64,000 nt of DNA from Gordonia heveisoli (lineage in GTDB: Bacteria; Actinomycetota; Actinomycetes; Mycobacteriales; Mycobacteriaceae). The DNA is taken from NCBI RefSeq assembly GCF_030315745.1, contig NZ_JASXSH010000007.1:1-64000 (forward strand), in the 5' to 3' direction. Shown here in pieces: positions 62,538 to 64,000 of this stretch. Each line of letters begins with the position of its first letter. Positions within the stretch are counted from its first letter, which is position 1. The translations under genes and the position numbers were made by a program. The notes below the pieces were generated by a model. The model saw only the letters and a list, made by a program, of their open reading frames with translations, was not told where the DNA came from and ran no database searches.

Positions 62538-63916
62538 GTGTGCCGCCGGTGGTGCCCGGCCCACGGTCGTGCGCCGACATGACGGTGCAGCAGATGATCG
62601 AGGCGACGCCGCTGGGTCCCATCCTGGACCGGCCGGTCGCCGAGGTGCTCGCCGGATTCGGACTGCCGCCGCTGCCGGTCCTGCCGCCGCTGCCGCCTCT
62701 GCCGGGACTACCGCCGATCCAGATTCCACCACTCGATCAGCTGATCAAGCCGATGACAGATCTACTCGGAGGTTTCGGTACCGGTGACCTCGGCGCCGGG
62801 GGATTCGATCCGTCGGCTGTCTTCGACGCGCTCTCCACGGTGCTCGACACCGCGCTGGCGACCGGGAAGGCGGCGCTGGACCTCGGCGACAAGCTGTGGA
62901 GCGGGCAGGCCGCGGCCGGGGCCACCCAGAAGACGGTGCAGGCGGGCGCCAATGGTGCCGCCCTCTCGGTACAGGGCAGCGGGATGAATATCGACATCAA
63001 CGCAGCCGCCGCGATCGTGGGGCAGGGACTGGCCGCGGTGCAGGCGATCATCGCGAAGACGGTCGCGGCGATCCTGGGTGCTGCCGTCCCGCTGATCTGT
63101 TCGCCCGCCGTCGGGGCGGGTCTGGCGATGGCATCGGGATTCGCCGCGACCGGACTGACGGAGGCCACGGCGGCGGTCGCCGCGACGCGGGCCGCGCTGC
63201 TGGGTCCGACGGCCCGGATGACCACCAACGGCGCCCCGGTTCCGGTGACGAAGATGCCGGGCGCACCCAGTCCCGCACCCGGACAATCGCCGTTCGCCCT
63301 CGCCGGCGCGGTACTCGACGCCGTCTCGCCCGCGCTGTCGACAGCCACCGAACTACCGGCCACGCTGATGACGCCGGTGACCAAGATGCTCGAACTCGGC
63401 GGCCCTCGGCCCGCCGCCACGGCGCCACACAATGGTGGGGCCCACGCGGATTCGGTCGGCCCCGATGGTGATCGAGACGGGCGCACCAGGGCGGCCATGG
63501 CCACCGGCGGTACTGGGGGCGTCGGCGCGTTCGGCATGACCGGTGGTGGTGCGCCGGCCACGCTCGGTGCGGCCAAACCGAATGTCGTCACCACCGTCGC
63601 ATCGGTCGAATCGACCGGGATCTCGGTACCGCCGGGCGCACGCGGTGCACTCACCACGCCGACGGCGATGCCGGTGGGCGGGGCGCCGATCGCCGGTGCC
63701 GCGGTCCGCGGCACCGGTGGATCGGGTGAGCACCACACGATTCCGGACTATCTGATCAGTGAACTCAACGGACAGCACCTGGTCGGGACCACACCGGAGT
63801 CGGTGCCCGCCGTCATCGGCGACGACGACCACGATGCCCCGCCCGCCCCCGACATCGAACTCCGGCTGGGCCCGCCGATTCCGGTGGTGGTCGCCCCCGA
63901 CCGCGAGCCGATCTGA
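62534..63916 (+). CDS. Large Ala/Gly/Pro-rich ESX-linked protein, possible EspA-like partner
   Basis: 460 residues from a GTG at 62534 overlapping the EspC-like stop; a longer open frame upstream lies in other genes. Pro/Leu-rich segment (LPPLPVLPPLPPLPGLPPIQ), then long Ala-rich helices (NAAAAIVGQGLAAVQAIIAK; AVGAGLAMASGFAATGLTEA), a Gly/Thr-rich linker and a C-terminal IPDYLISELNGQHL. No enzyme motif. EspC-like genes are often followed by an EspA/EspE-type substrate; position and composition suggest that, but there is no clear similarity. Confidence 0.6.
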   Translation: MSVPPVVPGPRSCADMTVQQMIEATPLGPILDRPVAEVLAGFGLPPLPVLPPLPPLPGLPPIQIPPLDQLIKPMTDLLGGFGTGDLGAGGFDPSAVFDALSTVLDTALATGKAALDLGDKLWSGQAAAGATQKTVQAGANGAALSVQGSGMNIDINAAAAIVGQGLAAVQAIIAKTVAAILGAAVPLICSPAVGAGLAMASGFAATGLTEATAAVAATRAALLGPTARMTTNGAPVPVTKMPGAPSPAPGQSPFALAGAVLDAVSPALSTATELPATLMTPVTKMLELGGPRPAATAPHNGGAHADSVGPDGDRDGRTRAAMATGGTGGVGAFGMTGGGAPATLGAAKPNVVTTVASVESTGISVPPGARGALTTPTAMPVGGAPIAGAAVRGTGGSGEHHTIPDYLISELNGQHLVGTTPESVPAVIGDDDHDAPPAPDIELRLGPPIPVVVAPDREPI

Positions 63917-63940
63917 CTCCGATCACTTATCGCGTACCGC

Positions 63941-63970
63941 AGAACCAGAACCAGAACCACAACCAGAACT
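63941..63970. repeat. Five 6-bp repeats (AGAACC)
   Basis: AGAACC three times, ACAACC and AGAACT, immediately before the next gene's ribosome site. Short slippage-prone repeat. Confidence 0.85.
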
Positions 63971-63991
63971 CGACTCAGGAAAGAGAGCCTC

Positions 63992-64000
63992 GTGGACGAT
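63992..64000 (+). CDS. Start of the next gene, cut by the window end
   Basis: GGAAAGAGAG, 4-6 bp, then GTG GAC GAT: a likely start of a further rightward gene of the ESX-linked run. Three codons only, so nothing about its product can be said from sequence. Confidence 0.45.

Overview
This is high-GC actinobacterial DNA from the mycolic-acid-producing order Mycobacteriales, and a Gordonia-like genus fits best. The evidence is two antigen-85-type esterases, an MTB12-like lipoprotein, F420/FMN luciferase-like oxidoreductases, mycobacterial-type NarGHJI, an ESX (type VII secretion) accessory cluster, and ribosomal proteins that read like those of mycobacteria and rhodococci. The genus is an inference from gene content only.

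Layout. (1) 1-13.4 kb holds the 3' end of a very large nonribosomal peptide synthetase: partial A, PCP, C-A-PCP-E, C-A-PCP, C-A-PCP-TE. Two MbtH-like chaperone genes follow, identical over 192 bp. (2) 13.5-22.5 kb is an accessory stretch: a small protein resembling the start of an adenylation domain, an MTB12-like lipoprotein with a possible iron-regulator box, a two-gene luciferase-like monooxygenase/flavin reductase pair, a pirin, an acetoacetate-decarboxylase-family protein, two LuxR-type regulators with matching C-termini, and two paralogous secreted esterases. (3) 22.5-24.5 kb holds a seven-copy 24-bp hairpin repeat array followed by rplN-rplX-rplE-rpsN. (4) 24.5-41.1 kb is a block of about 17 kb that splits the spc ribosomal operon: an M13 metallopeptidase lipoprotein, a DUF4262 protein, narGHJI-narK, a SLAC1/TDT-type transporter, a cupin, an SPFH/zinc-ribbon module like Bacillus YdjGHI, and an EthD-domain protein. 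(5) 41.4-47 kb resumes the operon: rpsH-rplF-rplR-rpsE-rpmD-rplO, then secY-adk-map. (6) 46.9-52.4 kb holds fdhD, dtd, two more luciferase-like oxidoreductases, a SIMPL lipoprotein and a holin-like membrane protein. (7) 52.5-57.5 kb is the alpha operon: infA-rpmJ-rpsM-rpsK-rpsD-rpoA-rplQ-truA. (8) 57.5-64 kb holds an alpha/beta hydrolase, a DedA protein, and the start of an ESX-4-like locus (MinD-like ATPase, two YbaB-like proteins, an EspC-like protein, a large Ala/Gly/Pro-rich protein).

How the genes work together. The NRPS and MbtH genes form one biosynthetic end-piece; its last adenylation domain carries a serine-type specificity code and the one before it a near-serine code. NarGHJI with NarK makes a complete nitrate uptake and respiration unit, and FdhD could serve a formate dehydrogenase located elsewhere. 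The two halves of the spc operon are driven by recognisably similar promoters on either side of the inserted block. Short tandem repeats (6-24 bp units, 2-7 copies) recur in intergenic DNA and inside coding regions across the window.

No tRNA, rRNA, IS element, CRISPR array or phage attachment site was recognised.
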